Source of the DNA: Cyanidium caldarium
Taxonomy: Eukaryota > Rhodophyta > Bangiophyceae > Cyanidiales > Cyanidiaceae
Length of the DNA: 64,000 nucleotides
Assembly: GCA_026184775.1 (NCBI GenBank)
Contig: JANCYW010000019.1
Span: 124,001 to 188,000, forward strand
Reading direction: 5' to 3'
Positions 45,346 through 54,895 of the stretch are shown here, in pieces (within the stretch, counting starts at the first letter, position 1; the number at the start of each line of letters is the position of its first letter). A model generated the notes under the pieces. The model ran no database searches. It was not told where the DNA came from and was given only the letters and a program-made list of their open reading frames with translations. The translations under genes were made by a program, and so were the position numbers.

Positions 45346-45421
45346 CGAAGAGGACGGAGCTACGAAAGCAGAACCGCCGCGGTGGACCTGTCGGCGCGCG
45401 CCCGACCCTCGCCCCTCCAGT

Positions 45422-46261
45422 CTACCCTCGCTCCGGATAGGTGATGTCGGCCACGTGCACCGAACAGCCCGGTCGGTGCCCAAACACCTCGATGCACTCC
45501 CAGAGGCACGCACGCAGCTTGAGGTCGACTTGCCCGCCGCCCATCCAGAAGGTCGATACACCGCTGGACTGCACGGCGCGCAGCAGTGCGTCGGATACCA
45601 GGATGGGCATGGCGATGCGCATGCCCAACGGGGTCACGGCGTTGTAGGTGTATCCGGTCAGCTGCTCGCACGCCTCCGCCGGCGCCAGCTGGTACTTGAC
45701 GTCCTTGCGAGGCACGTGCTGCCCGTTGGTGAGCTGGGGGGTGGCACGCACCACCGCGGCCACCTTTTCGGCGTGCAGCCGGTGGGCGTACGGCAGCACC
45801 ACACAGATGTACAGTGGCGGCGATGGTTGTGCCGAGGAGGCGTCGTCAGTGGCGGCTGCGGGTCGCTCGGCCCGAGTATTCCAGAGGACGATGGACTTGC
45901 AGAGGTGATCCACCGTGGGCGCATCGCCCAGGAACGCTCGCCTCTGCTCCAACGTCCAGGCGTAATAGTCTGGCGGACAGCGCGTAAACTTGGCCGACCG
46001 TAAGCCGATGCGGGCCGCCTCTAACACCAGATGGACGGTGTGGCGGTCGGCGGGAGACGAAGTGTCGTCCAGGGCGGTGCACGACGCCTGCAGCACTTGT
46101 CGCACGCGGTGGTGCGCAGCCTCCGACAGGGCGCACCGTCGTCGCAGCGCCTCCAGTCGATCTTGTAGAGCGGCACGGTGGTGAGTTGCCGGAATTGCGG
46201 ACGCACTGGGGACTGGGGCGTGTTCCGAAGGTTGCATGGAGTGCTCCTCCGCAGCCGCCAT
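45422..46261 (-). CDS. YbaK/aminoacyl-tRNA-deacylase-domain protein
   Basis: The 279-residue protein has an N-terminal helical part (about 25-85) and a YbaK-type domain with AKFTRCPPDYYAWTLEQRRA, VDHLCKSIVLWNTRA, YICVVLPYAHRLHAEKVAAV, DVKYQLAPAEACEQLTGYTY, NAVTPLGMRIAMPILVSDAL and TFWMGGGQVDLKLRA. K-S-I-V and the G-x-x-x-N-A-V-T-P-x-G substrate loop are typical of the family, which trans-edits mischarged tRNAs. The arrangement matches the plant/protist YbaK proteins with an extra N-terminal helix region. tRNA proofreading is inferred. ATG 46261 (MAAAEEH) is used. Confidence 0.82.
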   Translation of the reverse strand: MAAAEEHSMQPSEHAPVPSASAIPATHHRAALQDRLEALRRRCALSEAAHHRVRQVLQASCTALDDTSSPADRHTVHLVLEAARIGLRSAKFTRCPPDYYAWTLEQRRAFLGDAPTVDHLCKSIVLWNTRAERPAAATDDASSAQPSPPLYICVVLPYAHRLHAEKVAAVVRATPQLTNGQHVPRKDVKYQLAPAEACEQLTGYTYNAVTPLGMRIAMPILVSDALLRAVQSSGVSTFWMGGGQVDLKLRACLWECIEVFGHRPGCSVHVADITYPERG

Positions 46262-46632
46262 GCGATTCCCGCGGGGCACCCCTTGGTTCAGCCTGCAGCT
46301 CCCGTCTGGCGCGCGCTGGTGCCGTGTTGCACCGCTCGCCACGCGGAAAGCGAGCAACAACGCGAGGGGTCAGTGCCTAGCGCGCAGCACCTACACCGGT
46401 CTGGCCCTCCTCTAGGCCGCCACGCTCTCCCGACGCTTGCTTCGCGGGTCGGCAGCGACGGAGGCAGCGACTCGGGCACCCATACGGCAGCTCCGTCGCC
46501 TGGTCGTCCACGTTTGCCTACTTGGCGCACACACACACACATTCGCTTTAGAGAGGCACGCATACAGGTACGCGTCCTCCGTTCCATACAACAACTACAT
46601 GCACAGTGTTGCGCCTGCACCTTCTCAGATGC
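46262..46632. other. Intergenic, no gene seen
   Basis: 371 bases between two minus-strand genes. A CACACACACACACA tract is at about 46528-46541. No ORF with coding character. Confidence 0.3.
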
Positions 46633-49600
46633 TCACAGGGGAATATCGATGGGGTCACCGGCGGAGGTCACCACCGTCAGATGCCGTCGCGACTGCCGTT
46701 CCGCCGCAGCGGCAGCGGCAGCGGCAGCAGTGCGCCGCTCCACCGCATTGTACACGCGATTCTGCGCGCGACGCCATACCATATCGGGCATTAGCGCCAG
46801 CACCATCAGGAGGCGCCAAACTGGCGCCAACACCGGCCGCGTATACGTGCCCGCCGTGTTCACCGGCGGCATGGTCACACCGGCGGTGGAGCCGCTTGCG
46901 GCCGCCGCGCCACCACCTCCATCGGCGTGCAGGTTGGACACTGCCAGTCGCTCAGCCACCACACACGCCAGCGGCGCCGACTGGCTGACCTTGCCCGGCG
47001 GCAACCGTCCCGATTGTTGCTGTTGTTGACGTCGGGTATCGCGCTGGCGTCGCGCCGCCGCCCGCAACAACAACAACGTGCACAGGCGGTTCACAAACGG
47101 GTGGTGATGCGCATCGAACGCCAGCGCCACCGTGGCGAACGCGCCCGAAAAGCCGTCCAACACCGACAGCTTGGCATTCCACGGGTTGGTGTCCACGCGG
47201 CCCAGGTACACGGCGAAGATCAGCAGGTAGATCACGATGCGCCCGATGAGCCAGAAAAAGCCGCTAGCGATAATCCAAGCGGTCTCGCCAATGTCGGTCA
47301 GGATGAACGCGAACACCCGCCGCCGATACAGCTGCACCGCCACCATCCGGTTCAGCATCGAGTAGCCGATGGTGTTCTTGGTGACCGAGATGACGGCGTT
47401 GACGGTCCAGGTCAGCGCCAGGCCGATGGCGATCACCCGCGACCGACTCCACGTCAACAGGAACAGCGCGCCACCCAGCAGGATGGCGGTGAAAAGGTAG
47501 CCCCAGAGGGAACACCACGCCGAGATGCCAATCACAAAGCTGACGCGGTGCAGTTTGTTCTTGTTGACCACAAACGCGCGGTCATCCAGAGGCCACCGGC
47601 CGGAGCGGTAACGCTGGTGGATCTTGCGGTACGTGCCCGGCATCATAAAGGCCTCGGCGAGCGCCACCAACAGCGCTATCGTGCCGCCGAACGAGAACGA
47701 CGCGTACACGTTCCAGGGCGTCGGTACGATGTTCAGCCCGGGCACCACCCAGTGTTTGCGCACCAGCAGCGTGGCCAGGAAGATGGTGCCGGCGTACGCC
47801 GCGCAGATCAGCAACACCTGCACCACCTGGGCGATGCGGATGCGCGCAGGCACCACGATGCCCTCCTCGGGCAGGATGCGGTCGCTCCAGATGAGCCGGT
47901 TGGACTCCCAGAAGAAGCGCGCCCGTCGTATCGAGAACTGGATGAACGACTCACGCGGCGACTTGACCTCCACAAACACCGACAGGTCGCCGAGGTCTTC
48001 GGCCTGGCGCATGCGGTCGTGAAAGTCGATCGCTTCGCGCATCAGCCGCAGCGTCTTGCGGCGGCCCCACGGCAGCAGCTGGTCCGACTGACGTTGGAAG
48101 CGCGGCCGCCGGATCCACCACCCCCACGACCGAAAGCCGGGCACGCGCGTGCGCCAAAACGCTGACTGCACCATGCCCAGATACGCCTGCCACAACATGC
48201 ACCCGAAACCGAGACACGCGGTGACGATCATCAGCGCCGAGAACGGTTTCGACGAGAGCACGCTGCGCAGGCCGTGAAAGCGCGAGTGGCCGCTGCCGCC
48301 GCGCGACAGAAACCACGTCACGAAGAACGGCACGAAGGTGTACACCGACGTCAGCGCCGCGCCGCTCACCGCCGATGCCGGTGCCGAGGTGCGGCAGTTG
48401 ATCGAATTCAGCGGCACCAGGATCATCAGTCCCAGGATGACGCTCAGCAGCAACGCGGTCACCCACGAATAACCCACCCGGACCATCACACACAAGTCGC
48501 TGGAGCACTTCCATGCGACGCTGATGAGGTAGATCACCACAAAGGCATACGTAATCACCGTCAGATAGAAGAATAGGAACACCAACATGGTGTAGCCGAG
48601 CGAGCGCCCATCGTCCAGCACCATATCGAGCACTTTCTGCGACTCGCGCGCCATGGAGAAGCCGGTGCTCATCATGCGCTTCGCCTGCGTCCGGAGGTAC
48701 TCCGAAGTGGCGTGGAGCATGCGCTCGCCGCGCGATGCCGACGTCGGCGATCGCCATGCCAGCGCTTTGCTGGAGGGCGAAGTCGGTGCCACCGCCGACG
48801 GCGGTGACGGCTGCGGAGTGGCCGGTTCGGGACCGGATGGGGATGCGGAAGTTGACGGTGCCGCAGACGTAGCGATCGCTCCGGTCGCGGTGTCGACATC
48901 CGTCATCCCCTCTGCGTCTTCCGACGCCACGTCATGCTCCTCATTCGCCAGCCCCGCGACGTCCATCGTGGTGGCGTCGACCGCTCGCGACGCCCGCACC
49001 GAGACGCGCCGCAGAGGCCGGCGCGTCGCACCCACCGCCTGCTCTTCATCGGCCGCGTCGCCATCCTCCGCGGCGGTCGTCTGCAGCCCGGTGGAGCTGA
49101 GTAGCGTCTCCTCGCCGGCACCCAAAGCCACCGAACCGCCGCTCTCGGCCACTTCGCGCATCACCTCCAATTCCGAGAGCGGCACGTCGCGCTCCAGCTC
49201 GATGCCGGTGAACGCCTCGAAAGCGGTATCGCAGTCGTCGAAGTAGGTGCCCGGGCCGGCGCCGTCCTCATCGGTTACGTAAAAGCCGTCGGCGCCGCTG
49301 CGCCCGCCGTGCACACTGGCCAGCTCAAAGTAGTCGGCCACCAGCAGATGCCGAAACGTCTCCAGATCGCACTCGTTGGAACCGACCTCGTCGAACAACA
49401 ATTCCACCAGCGGAATCAGGTCCTTCTCGCCGGCGCGGTACATGTAGTCGCGCAGGCGTTCGCGCGTCAACAGGCAGGTGTGGCTGTTGCCCGTCAGCGC
49501 CTGAAACGCCAGCCGAATGGCCATATCCGGCACCTCCAAGTCGTCGCTCATGTCGAACGTCTGCTCGCGAGAGATGCGGGTGTAGGAGCCGGAGGCGCTC

Positions 49601-50388
49601 GCCTGTTGCCGCGACCGCCACAGCGAGCAGCGCCACAGCTCCGGCCCGAACAGCTCTGCGGTAACTTCCGCCAGGTCCAAGTCGGCTGGCACCGACACGC
49701 GCTTCGCGTCCGGCGTCAAGCCGCCGTCGGGCACTCCCGAACTCTCCGGCGTATCCGCTGCTTTGGATTGGGTCGGCTCGCTATCATCATCGACCGCTGG
49801 CGCGCGCTCTCCGTTCTTTGCGGCGTCGACGCCATCCGACGTTGACGCCTCGGTCCGGCCGCATCGCTCCTGCATATGTCGTTGGCCGCCGAGGCGCCAC
49901 TCTCGGTACGCCTCCTCCGAGTGCAGCCCCTCGGTGCGGCGCAACACTTGAAACACCGTCTCGGTGTCCGCAAAGCTGAGCACGTTCTCCCATTCGGCGC
50001 CCTCGTTCTCCGCCTGCAGTTTCAGGCGATAGCGACTGCGGATGAAGCGCGACACGTCTCGCTCCGACACCGAAGCATCCGGCCGCTCTGGCAGCATTTC
50101 ACTGCGCATCAGCGTCCCCGCATACCGCAGCTCCCCGGTGGCCTCGCGGTACCCCTGCGGCAGTTCAAACTGCACAGGCGCCCCGACGATGCGGAACATA
50201 GCCCGACGGCGCCAACGCCCGCCGTCCGCCCCGCCACTGGTCGCACTCGAGGCCGCGCTGTCCTCCCGGCGTGGTGCCGAAGCGTTTCGTGTGGTTTCAT
50301 CGCTGCTGAACATGCGCCGCAGCGATCGGAGTGGTAGGGCGCTTTGGGAGCGGCCGTGGCCGCCCCGCCGCGAGGATTCCGTCTCCAT
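46633..50388 (-). CDS. Very large multipass membrane protein, possibly STRA6-like
   Basis: The 1251-residue protein has a long hydrophilic N-terminal half with a membrane-proximal folded region (VPDMAIRLAFQALTGNSHTC, GEKDLIPLVELLFDEVGSNE) and acidic/Ser linkers. About nine hydrophobic segments lie between roughly 610 and 1090. They include TMLVFLFFYLTVITYAFVVI, VTALLLSVILGLMILVPLNS, IAQVVQVLLICAAYAGTIFL, GGTIALLVALAEAFMMPGTY, SLWGYLFTAILLGGALFLLT and IIASGFFWLIGRIVIYLLIF. The stretch after the last segment (NPWNAKLSVLDGFSGAFATV, ALAFDAHHHPFVNRLCTLLL) resembles the conserved tail of STRA6-like proteins of protists and animals, which import retinol in vertebrates. This is a tentative likeness. 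The C-terminus has polyglutamine and polyalanine. ATG 50388 is the first in frame. Confidence 0.5.
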   Translation of the reverse strand: METESSRRGGHGRSQSALPLRSLRRMFSSDETTRNASAPRREDSAASSATSGGADGGRWRRRAMFRIVGAPVQFELPQGYREATGELRYAGTLMRSEMLPERPDASVSERDVSRFIRSRYRLKLQAENEGAEWENVLSFADTETVFQVLRRTEGLHSEEAYREWRLGGQRHMQERCGRTEASTSDGVDAAKNGERAPAVDDDSEPTQSKAADTPESSGVPDGGLTPDAKRVSVPADLDLAEVTAELFGPELWRCSLWRSRQQASASGSYTRISREQTFDMSDDLEVPDMAIRLAFQALTGNSHTCLLTRERLRDYMYRAGEKDLIPLVELLFDEVGSNECDLETFRHLLVADYFELASVHGGRSGADGFYVTDEDGAGPGTYFDDCDTAFEAFTGIELERDVPLSELEVMREVAESGGSVALGAGEETLLSSTGLQTTAAEDGDAADEEQAVGATRRPLRRVSVRASRAVDATTMDVAGLANEEHDVASEDAEGMTDVDTATGAIATSAAPSTSASPSGPEPATPQPSPPSAVAPTSPSSKALAWRSPTSASRGERMLHATSEYLRTQAKRMMSTGFSMARESQKVLDMVLDDGRSLGYTMLVFLFFYLTVITYAFVVIYLISVAWKCSSDLCVMVRVGYSWVTALLLSVILGLMILVPLNSINCRTSAPASAVSGAALTSVYTFVPFFVTWFLSRGGSGHSRFHGLRSVLSSKPFSALMIVTACLGFGCMLWQAYLGMVQSAFWRTRVPGFRSWGWWIRRPRFQRQSDQLLPWGRRKTLRLMREAIDFHDRMRQAEDLGDLSVFVEVKSPRESFIQFSIRRARFFWESNRLIWSDRILPEEGIVVPARIRIAQVVQVLLICAAYAGTIFLATLLVRKHWVVPGLNIVPTPWNVYASFSFGGTIALLVALAEAFMMPGTYRKIHQRYRSGRWPLDDRAFVVNKNKLHRVSFVIGISAWCSLWGYLFTAILLGGALFLLTWSRSRVIAIGLALTWTVNAVISVTKNTIGYSMLNRMVAVQLYRRRVFAFILTDIGETAWIIASGFFWLIGRIVIYLLIFAVYLGRVDTNPWNAKLSVLDGFSGAFATVALAFDAHHHPFVNRLCTLLLLRAAARRQRDTRRQQQQQSGRLPPGKVSQSAPLACVVAERLAVSNLHADGGGGAAAASGSTAGVTMPPVNTAGTYTRPVLAPVWRLLMVLALMPDMVWRRAQNRVYNAVERRTAAAAAAAAAERQSRRHLTVVTSAGDPIDIPL

Positions 50389-50730
50389 GGCGTTGGAGGG
50401 TGTCTCGGCGTTCACGGACACGTCCACGACGTGCTACTCTCGGAGATGAGAGGGTCGCGTTCGCTCAATCGTTTGTTTGCGTTACCTCCCGGTGCTCACA
50501 CCCTTTCCCGAAGGCCCGCGGCCGCAACACGCCGAACGAGTGGACGCCATTCTGCCCGAAACCGATTCGCGCCACGCCCGGCAGCCCCGGCGGGTGCCGA
50601 GGACGGTGAAGTGAGCGCGCGCGGAGCATGCTCTGCGGAACGGGTGGCGCCCTGATGAGCACAAGCGTTATGAAGCTACCGAAAACTGCACTGCGCAAGA
50701 AAAGGTTGTGGTGCCGCAGAGACCTTGTTC
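50389..50730. promoter_or_regulatory. Divergent promoter, no gene seen
   Basis: 342 bases between the large membrane protein and IPK1, transcribed apart. No ORF, RNA or repeat can be supported. Confidence 0.3.
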
Positions 50731-51795
50731 ATGTTATTGTCAAGCGCGACAAACGGTGACTGGACTTGCATCGGCAACGGCGCGAGCGCCAGCGTCTGGC
50801 GGTGGAACGGGCGCCCGGGTTCCGTGCTGCGACTGCGCCAGACGCGTCCGTTGGACGACGAGACAGTTCGGGAGGCGGTGTCGCGGATAATGTCGCCCGT
50901 GGCAGTGCGGCGGCAGCGCGTGCACGCTTTCGGCGAGTGGCTGCCGGATATGACGCTGTCGCCGCCGCCTGCGGATCACGTCGACAGAGGCGACCTGGAG
51001 AATTTCTGGTTCAGTATGGAACTGAAGCCGAAACGCTGGGATCAGTATGTGCGCGACGGCTACCGGGCGGCCGACCTGCTAAGTGGCCAGGAGGAGGCGT
51101 GTGAGCGAGCGCTGATGGCCCTGCTGCGGAGCCCGGGCAAGAACCTGCGTTTTTGGTTCCGCGATAAGGGGCCGCAGCGAGTGATGCTGCGGCCGGCCGA
51201 CGCCACCAACAGTATCCACCGGCCGGGAAGCAGGTCTTGGGTGCGGCGCCTGGCGCAAGCGATTGATCGGTCGCGAGCGCTGGCGGTGGTGCGACGCGTG
51301 CAGGGCTGGCACGACTGCCGACACGAGTCGGTTCTGGCTCTGCTACAGGCGCGGCTAGACGCGGTGCTCAGCAAAGAGCGCCAGACGTTATCGACTGCAG
51401 ATGCTGATCAACAGTGGACACGAGTGTTGGTGGCGCGGCAAGCCGAGGCAGCCGCAGCCGCCTGGCTCGCCGCCGAGTGCGTCGTAGCGCCTGCGAGCGC
51501 GCATCTCGACCCGGACGCCGCAGTTTGGGGGCGGTATTCAGCAGCGGCGATCGCCAACGATTGCTCGGTGATGTTCCGCCTGGACCGTCGACTGCGGGTG
51601 ATGGACGCCTGTGTCGTGGATTTGGACCTGAAACCGCTGACTTGGGAACGGGTGGCGCGGCGGGCGCGCAAATATCCCAGTTTGACGCTGCTGACAGAAC
51701 TCGCAGTGGTGGCCGACGAGCCTGAAAATGGGCGCGAGTGGAGCGATGTACAGAAACGTGTCGACGCGGAACCCAACGGAGCGCACCTCGGTTAG
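50731..51795 (+). CDS. IPK1: Inositol-pentakisphosphate 2-kinase
   Basis: The 354-residue protein matches IPK1, which makes phytate (InsP6) from InsP5. It starts with the glycine-containing ATP loop GDWTCIGNGASASVWRW, then GSVLRLRQTRP. The family motif E-I-K-P-K is present as FWFSMELKPKRWDQY. The end has the IPK1 signature ACVVDLDLKPLTWERVARRA followed by YPSL. The family normally continues with G-C/W in the E-I-K-P-K region and has zinc-binding residues; these are not obvious here, so the enzyme is divergent. There is no ATG before 50731, which starts almost directly at the conserved loop. It lies in tandem upstream of the branching enzyme gene. Confidence 0.8.
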   Translation: MLLSSATNGDWTCIGNGASASVWRWNGRPGSVLRLRQTRPLDDETVREAVSRIMSPVAVRRQRVHAFGEWLPDMTLSPPPADHVDRGDLENFWFSMELKPKRWDQYVRDGYRAADLLSGQEEACERALMALLRSPGKNLRFWFRDKGPQRVMLRPADATNSIHRPGSRSWVRRLAQAIDRSRALAVVRRVQGWHDCRHESVLALLQARLDAVLSKERQTLSTADADQQWTRVLVARQAEAAAAAWLAAECVVAPASAHLDPDAAVWGRYSAAAIANDCSVMFRLDRRLRVMDACVVDLDLKPLTWERVARRARKYPSLTLLTELAVVADEPENGREWSDVQKRVDAEPNGAHLG

Positions 51796-52377
51796 GGGCG
51801 TGAAGGGTGCCGCCGCCGTCTCCACACCAACTACCCGCCAGTGTGTTGCTTTCCTAAACGATTCCTCCTCCCCACAATCTTCCCATCGACTTGCACATCA
51901 CGCAACCGTCTGCCGAATCTCGCCGGTGCCGCGAGTGTCCGAAATGGTTCCCCACCAGCGCCCGAGCACCTCACGTTCCGCGGTTCTCCGCGCGCGCCCG
52001 CAGAGCACCGCAGCAGGCGCCGGCCGCATCGATGGGCGGATGCGTGTCGCGTTTGCGCTGGGCGTACTGCGCACAGACGGGACGGGTGTGAACGTTGCGG
52101 AGCAGCGGGCACACGGGATCGAAGACGCCGAGAGAGGTGGTGGGCAAGGCGAATCTCGTGCAAGGTAAACAGATCTCGGAAAGCCTGGCACAGCCGCATC
52201 ACGCACCGGGCCGATCGGATCGGTGAACCGCTGCTGCCCACGCAGGTGTGCCTCCGTGTTGCCGGTGCGGGCAACACCGACTCCGTCCTCTGTCGGCGAC
52301 CGCGCTCGGTCCGGGCGTTGGCGCTTTGGATACACGTTCGCGGCGTGCAAGACCTCACCGCCTCGCCCTCGCTCGCC
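51796..52377. promoter_or_regulatory. Upstream region of the branching enzyme gene, no gene seen
   Basis: 582 bases. The forward frame of the branching enzyme is open throughout but lacks any ATG until 52378, and its translation is Arg/Ala-rich and unlike a conserved domain. Minus-strand ORFs here are equally featureless. Confidence 0.35.
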
Positions 52378-54846
52378 ATGTCGGGTGGCGAGACGGGCCG
52401 CAAGTACTGGGCGGCCAGCACCGACGGCTGTGCGGTCATCGCGGACGACCCGTGGCTGGAGCCGTTCCAGGGCGACTTGCGGTACCGCTACAAGCAGTAC
52501 GCCGACCGCAAAGCGGCCATCGAGGAGCGCGAGGGCGGCCTGGACGCGTTCACCCGCGGCCACCGGCTGTTCGGCCTGGTGTTGGCGGATGACGGCATCT
52601 GGTACCGCGAGTGGGCGCCAGCCGCCAAAGAGGTGTACTTGACGGGCGACTTTAACGGGTGGGATCGGCGCAGCCACGCCCTGACCGATGAGGGTTTCGG
52701 CCGGTGGAGCGTCTTCCTGCCCAATCGCGAGGACGGCTCTCGCGCCATACCGCACTACACCAAACTCAAGGTGGTGATCGTGACGCCGGGCGGGATGGAC
52801 CTGTTGCGCAATCCGGCGTGGAGCACGTTCCTGGTGCAGAACCCGGACACGTTCATCTACGACACGCTGTTTTGGAACCCGCCGCCCGAGTGGACGTACC
52901 GGTGGCAGCATGCGGAGCACGTGCCGCGCCCCGAGGCGCTGCGCATCTACGAGTGCCACGTGGGTATGGCCTCGAATGAGCCGCGCGTCGGCACGTATGC
53001 CGAGTTTCGCGACCAGGTGCTGCCGCGTGTCAAACGCCTCGGCTACACTGCCATCCAGATCATGGCCATTATGGAGCACGCGTACTACGCCTCGTTCGGG
53101 TACCACGTGACCAACTTTTTCGCCTGCAGCTCGCGCTGTGGCACACCGGAGGACCTCAAGTCGCTCATCGACGCGGCGCACGGACTGGGCATCCACGTGC
53201 TGATGGATGTGGTGCACTCGCACGCCTCGTCGAATATTATGGACGGCATCAACCATTTCGACGGCAGCGACAACCAGTACTTTCACTCGGGCGAGCGCGG
53301 ACATCATCGCCTGTGGGATTCGCGCTGCTTCGATTACGGCAGCTGGGAGGTGCTGCGTTTCCTGCTCTCCAACCTGCGCTGGTGGATCGACGAGTACCAC
53401 TTTGACGGCTTCCGCTTCGACGGTGTGACCTCCATGCTGTACACGCATCATGGCGTCGGCACCGGATTCAGTGGCAATTACGCCGAATACTTCGGCATGC
53501 AGGTGGACATGGACGCGTGCGTGTACCTGATGCTGGCCAACGACTGGCTGCACACGCGATATGCCGGCGTGGTGACCACCATCGCCGAGGACGTGTCCGG
53601 CATGCCGACGCTCTGCCGCGGAGTGGACGAGGGCGGCTTCGGGTTCGATTACCGCCTGGCGATGGCCCTACCGGACAAGTGGATCGAGCTGCTGAAGAAG
53701 AACGACGACGACTGGGACGTGGGCAACATCGCGCACACGCTTACCAATCGGCGGGACAAAGAGCCGGCGGTGGCGTACGCCGAGTCGCACGACCAGGCGC
53801 TGGTGGGCGACAAGACCATCGCCTTCCGCCTGATGGACAAGGAGATGTACGAGTTTATGGCGTGCGACTCGCCGCCCAACCTGCTCATCGACCGCGGCAT
53901 CGCGCTGCACAAGATGATCCGCCTCATCTCGTACAGCCTGGGCGGCGAGGCGTACCTCAACTTTATGGGCAACGAGTTCGGGCACCCGGAGTGGATTGAC
54001 TTTCCGCGCGAGGGCAACGGCTTCTCGTATCACCATGCGCGGCGCCGCTGGGATCTGGCCGACAACCCGTCCCTCAAGTACAAGTATTTGGAACAGTTCG
54101 ATGTCAACATGCACCGGCTGGACGACGAACATGCGTTCTGCCGCGTCGGCAACCACCAGTGGGTAGTGTTGGCGCATGCGGAGGATCACGTGGTGGCGTT
54201 CGAGCGCGGCGATCGCCTGCTGTTCGTGTTCAACTTCCACCCCACCAAGTCGTACAGCGGGTATCGCGTCGGCACCTGGTGGCCGGGCAAGTACCGCGTG
54301 GTGCTGGACACCGACAGTTGGGACACGTCGGGGCAGGGCCGGGTGATGTGGGATGTGGTGCACGAGACGCAGCCAGGCGTGTGGCACGGCCGGCCGCATT
54401 CACTGCAGCTGTATCTGCCGTGCCGCACGGCGCAGGTGTATTATTGTTTCGAGGTGGACGGTGAGGCGATGGCGGATGCCGATGCGCACGCCGGCCAGCG
54501 CCTTGTAGGACAGCCAGCGCGCGCTGCCGATGGTGCGGCGGCGGCGGCGGCGACGGAGGAGGAGGAGGAGGATCGAATCGACCAACCGGCACCTAAGGAA
54601 AGCGAGGCGACGCCAGCCGCGGGTGTGCCGGCCGGACCGACCGCACCCGTCACCCGCGAAGTGCCGCCGGAGACAGCCCCGGTGGGTGAGAAGGAGGCGG
54701 CAGCGGAACGTACCCTACCACCCATCACGGCGCCGGAGACGCGCCCGTCGGACCTGTCTTCGGCAGATGCGCCGCAAAGAGGCAGCAACGGGAAAGCGGA
54801 CGCCACCGAGTGGTCCTTTATGGGCCTCTTCCGACGCCGCACCTAA
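52378..54846 (+). CDS. GBE1: 1,4-alpha-glucan branching enzyme, eukaryotic GBE1 type
   Basis: A GH13 family 8 enzyme making alpha-1,6 branches in glycogen or floridean starch. Visible in order are a carbohydrate-binding module-like start (GHRLFGLVLADDGIWYREWA, AKEVYLTGDFNGWDRRSH), YECHVGMASNEPRVGTYAEF, QIMAIMEHAYYASFGYHVTN, VLMDVVHSHAS and DEYHFDGFRFDGVTSMLY with the nucleophile Asp. Next come VVTTIAEDVSGMP with the acid-base Glu and VAYAESHDQALVGDKTIAF with the third catalytic Asp. The core is the usual 690 residues. About 130 Ala/Glu/Pro-rich residues follow, ending WSFMGLFRRRT, which ordinary GBE1 lacks. There is no transit peptide at ATG 52378, so a cytosolic location is inferred, fitting red algal starch. 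It converges on the plastid uL10 gene. Confidence 0.95.
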   Translation: MSGGETGRKYWAASTDGCAVIADDPWLEPFQGDLRYRYKQYADRKAAIEEREGGLDAFTRGHRLFGLVLADDGIWYREWAPAAKEVYLTGDFNGWDRRSHALTDEGFGRWSVFLPNREDGSRAIPHYTKLKVVIVTPGGMDLLRNPAWSTFLVQNPDTFIYDTLFWNPPPEWTYRWQHAEHVPRPEALRIYECHVGMASNEPRVGTYAEFRDQVLPRVKRLGYTAIQIMAIMEHAYYASFGYHVTNFFACSSRCGTPEDLKSLIDAAHGLGIHVLMDVVHSHASSNIMDGINHFDGSDNQYFHSGERGHHRLWDSRCFDYGSWEVLRFLLSNLRWWIDEYHFDGFRFDGVTSMLYTHHGVGTGFSGNYAEYFGMQVDMDACVYLMLANDWLHTRYAGVVTTIAEDVSGMPTLCRGVDEGGFGFDYRLAMALPDKWIELLKKNDDDWDVGNIAHTLTNRRDKEPAVAYAESHDQALVGDKTIAFRLMDKEMYEFMACDSPPNLLIDRGIALHKMIRLISYSLGGEAYLNFMGNEFGHPEWIDFPREGNGFSYHHARRRWDLADNPSLKYKYLEQFDVNMHRLDDEHAFCRVGNHQWVVLAHAEDHVVAFERGDRLLFVFNFHPTKSYSGYRVGTWWPGKYRVVLDTDSWDTSGQGRVMWDVVHETQPGVWHGRPHSLQLYLPCRTAQVYYCFEVDGEAMADADAHAGQRLVGQPARAADGAAAAAATEEEEEDRIDQPAPKESEATPAAGVPAGPTAPVTREVPPETAPVGEKEAAAERTLPPITAPETRPSDLSSADAPQRGSNGKADATEWSFMGLFRRRT

Positions 54847-54895
54847 ATCAACCGTGCTCCCGTCTAGAAAAACGCCTCGCCCAACCACTCCTCTG

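Noticed and set aside
46927-48165. 412-codon plus-strand frame opposite the large membrane protein
   Set aside because: Shadow frame; highly charged and repetitive, while the minus strand gives clear membrane segments.
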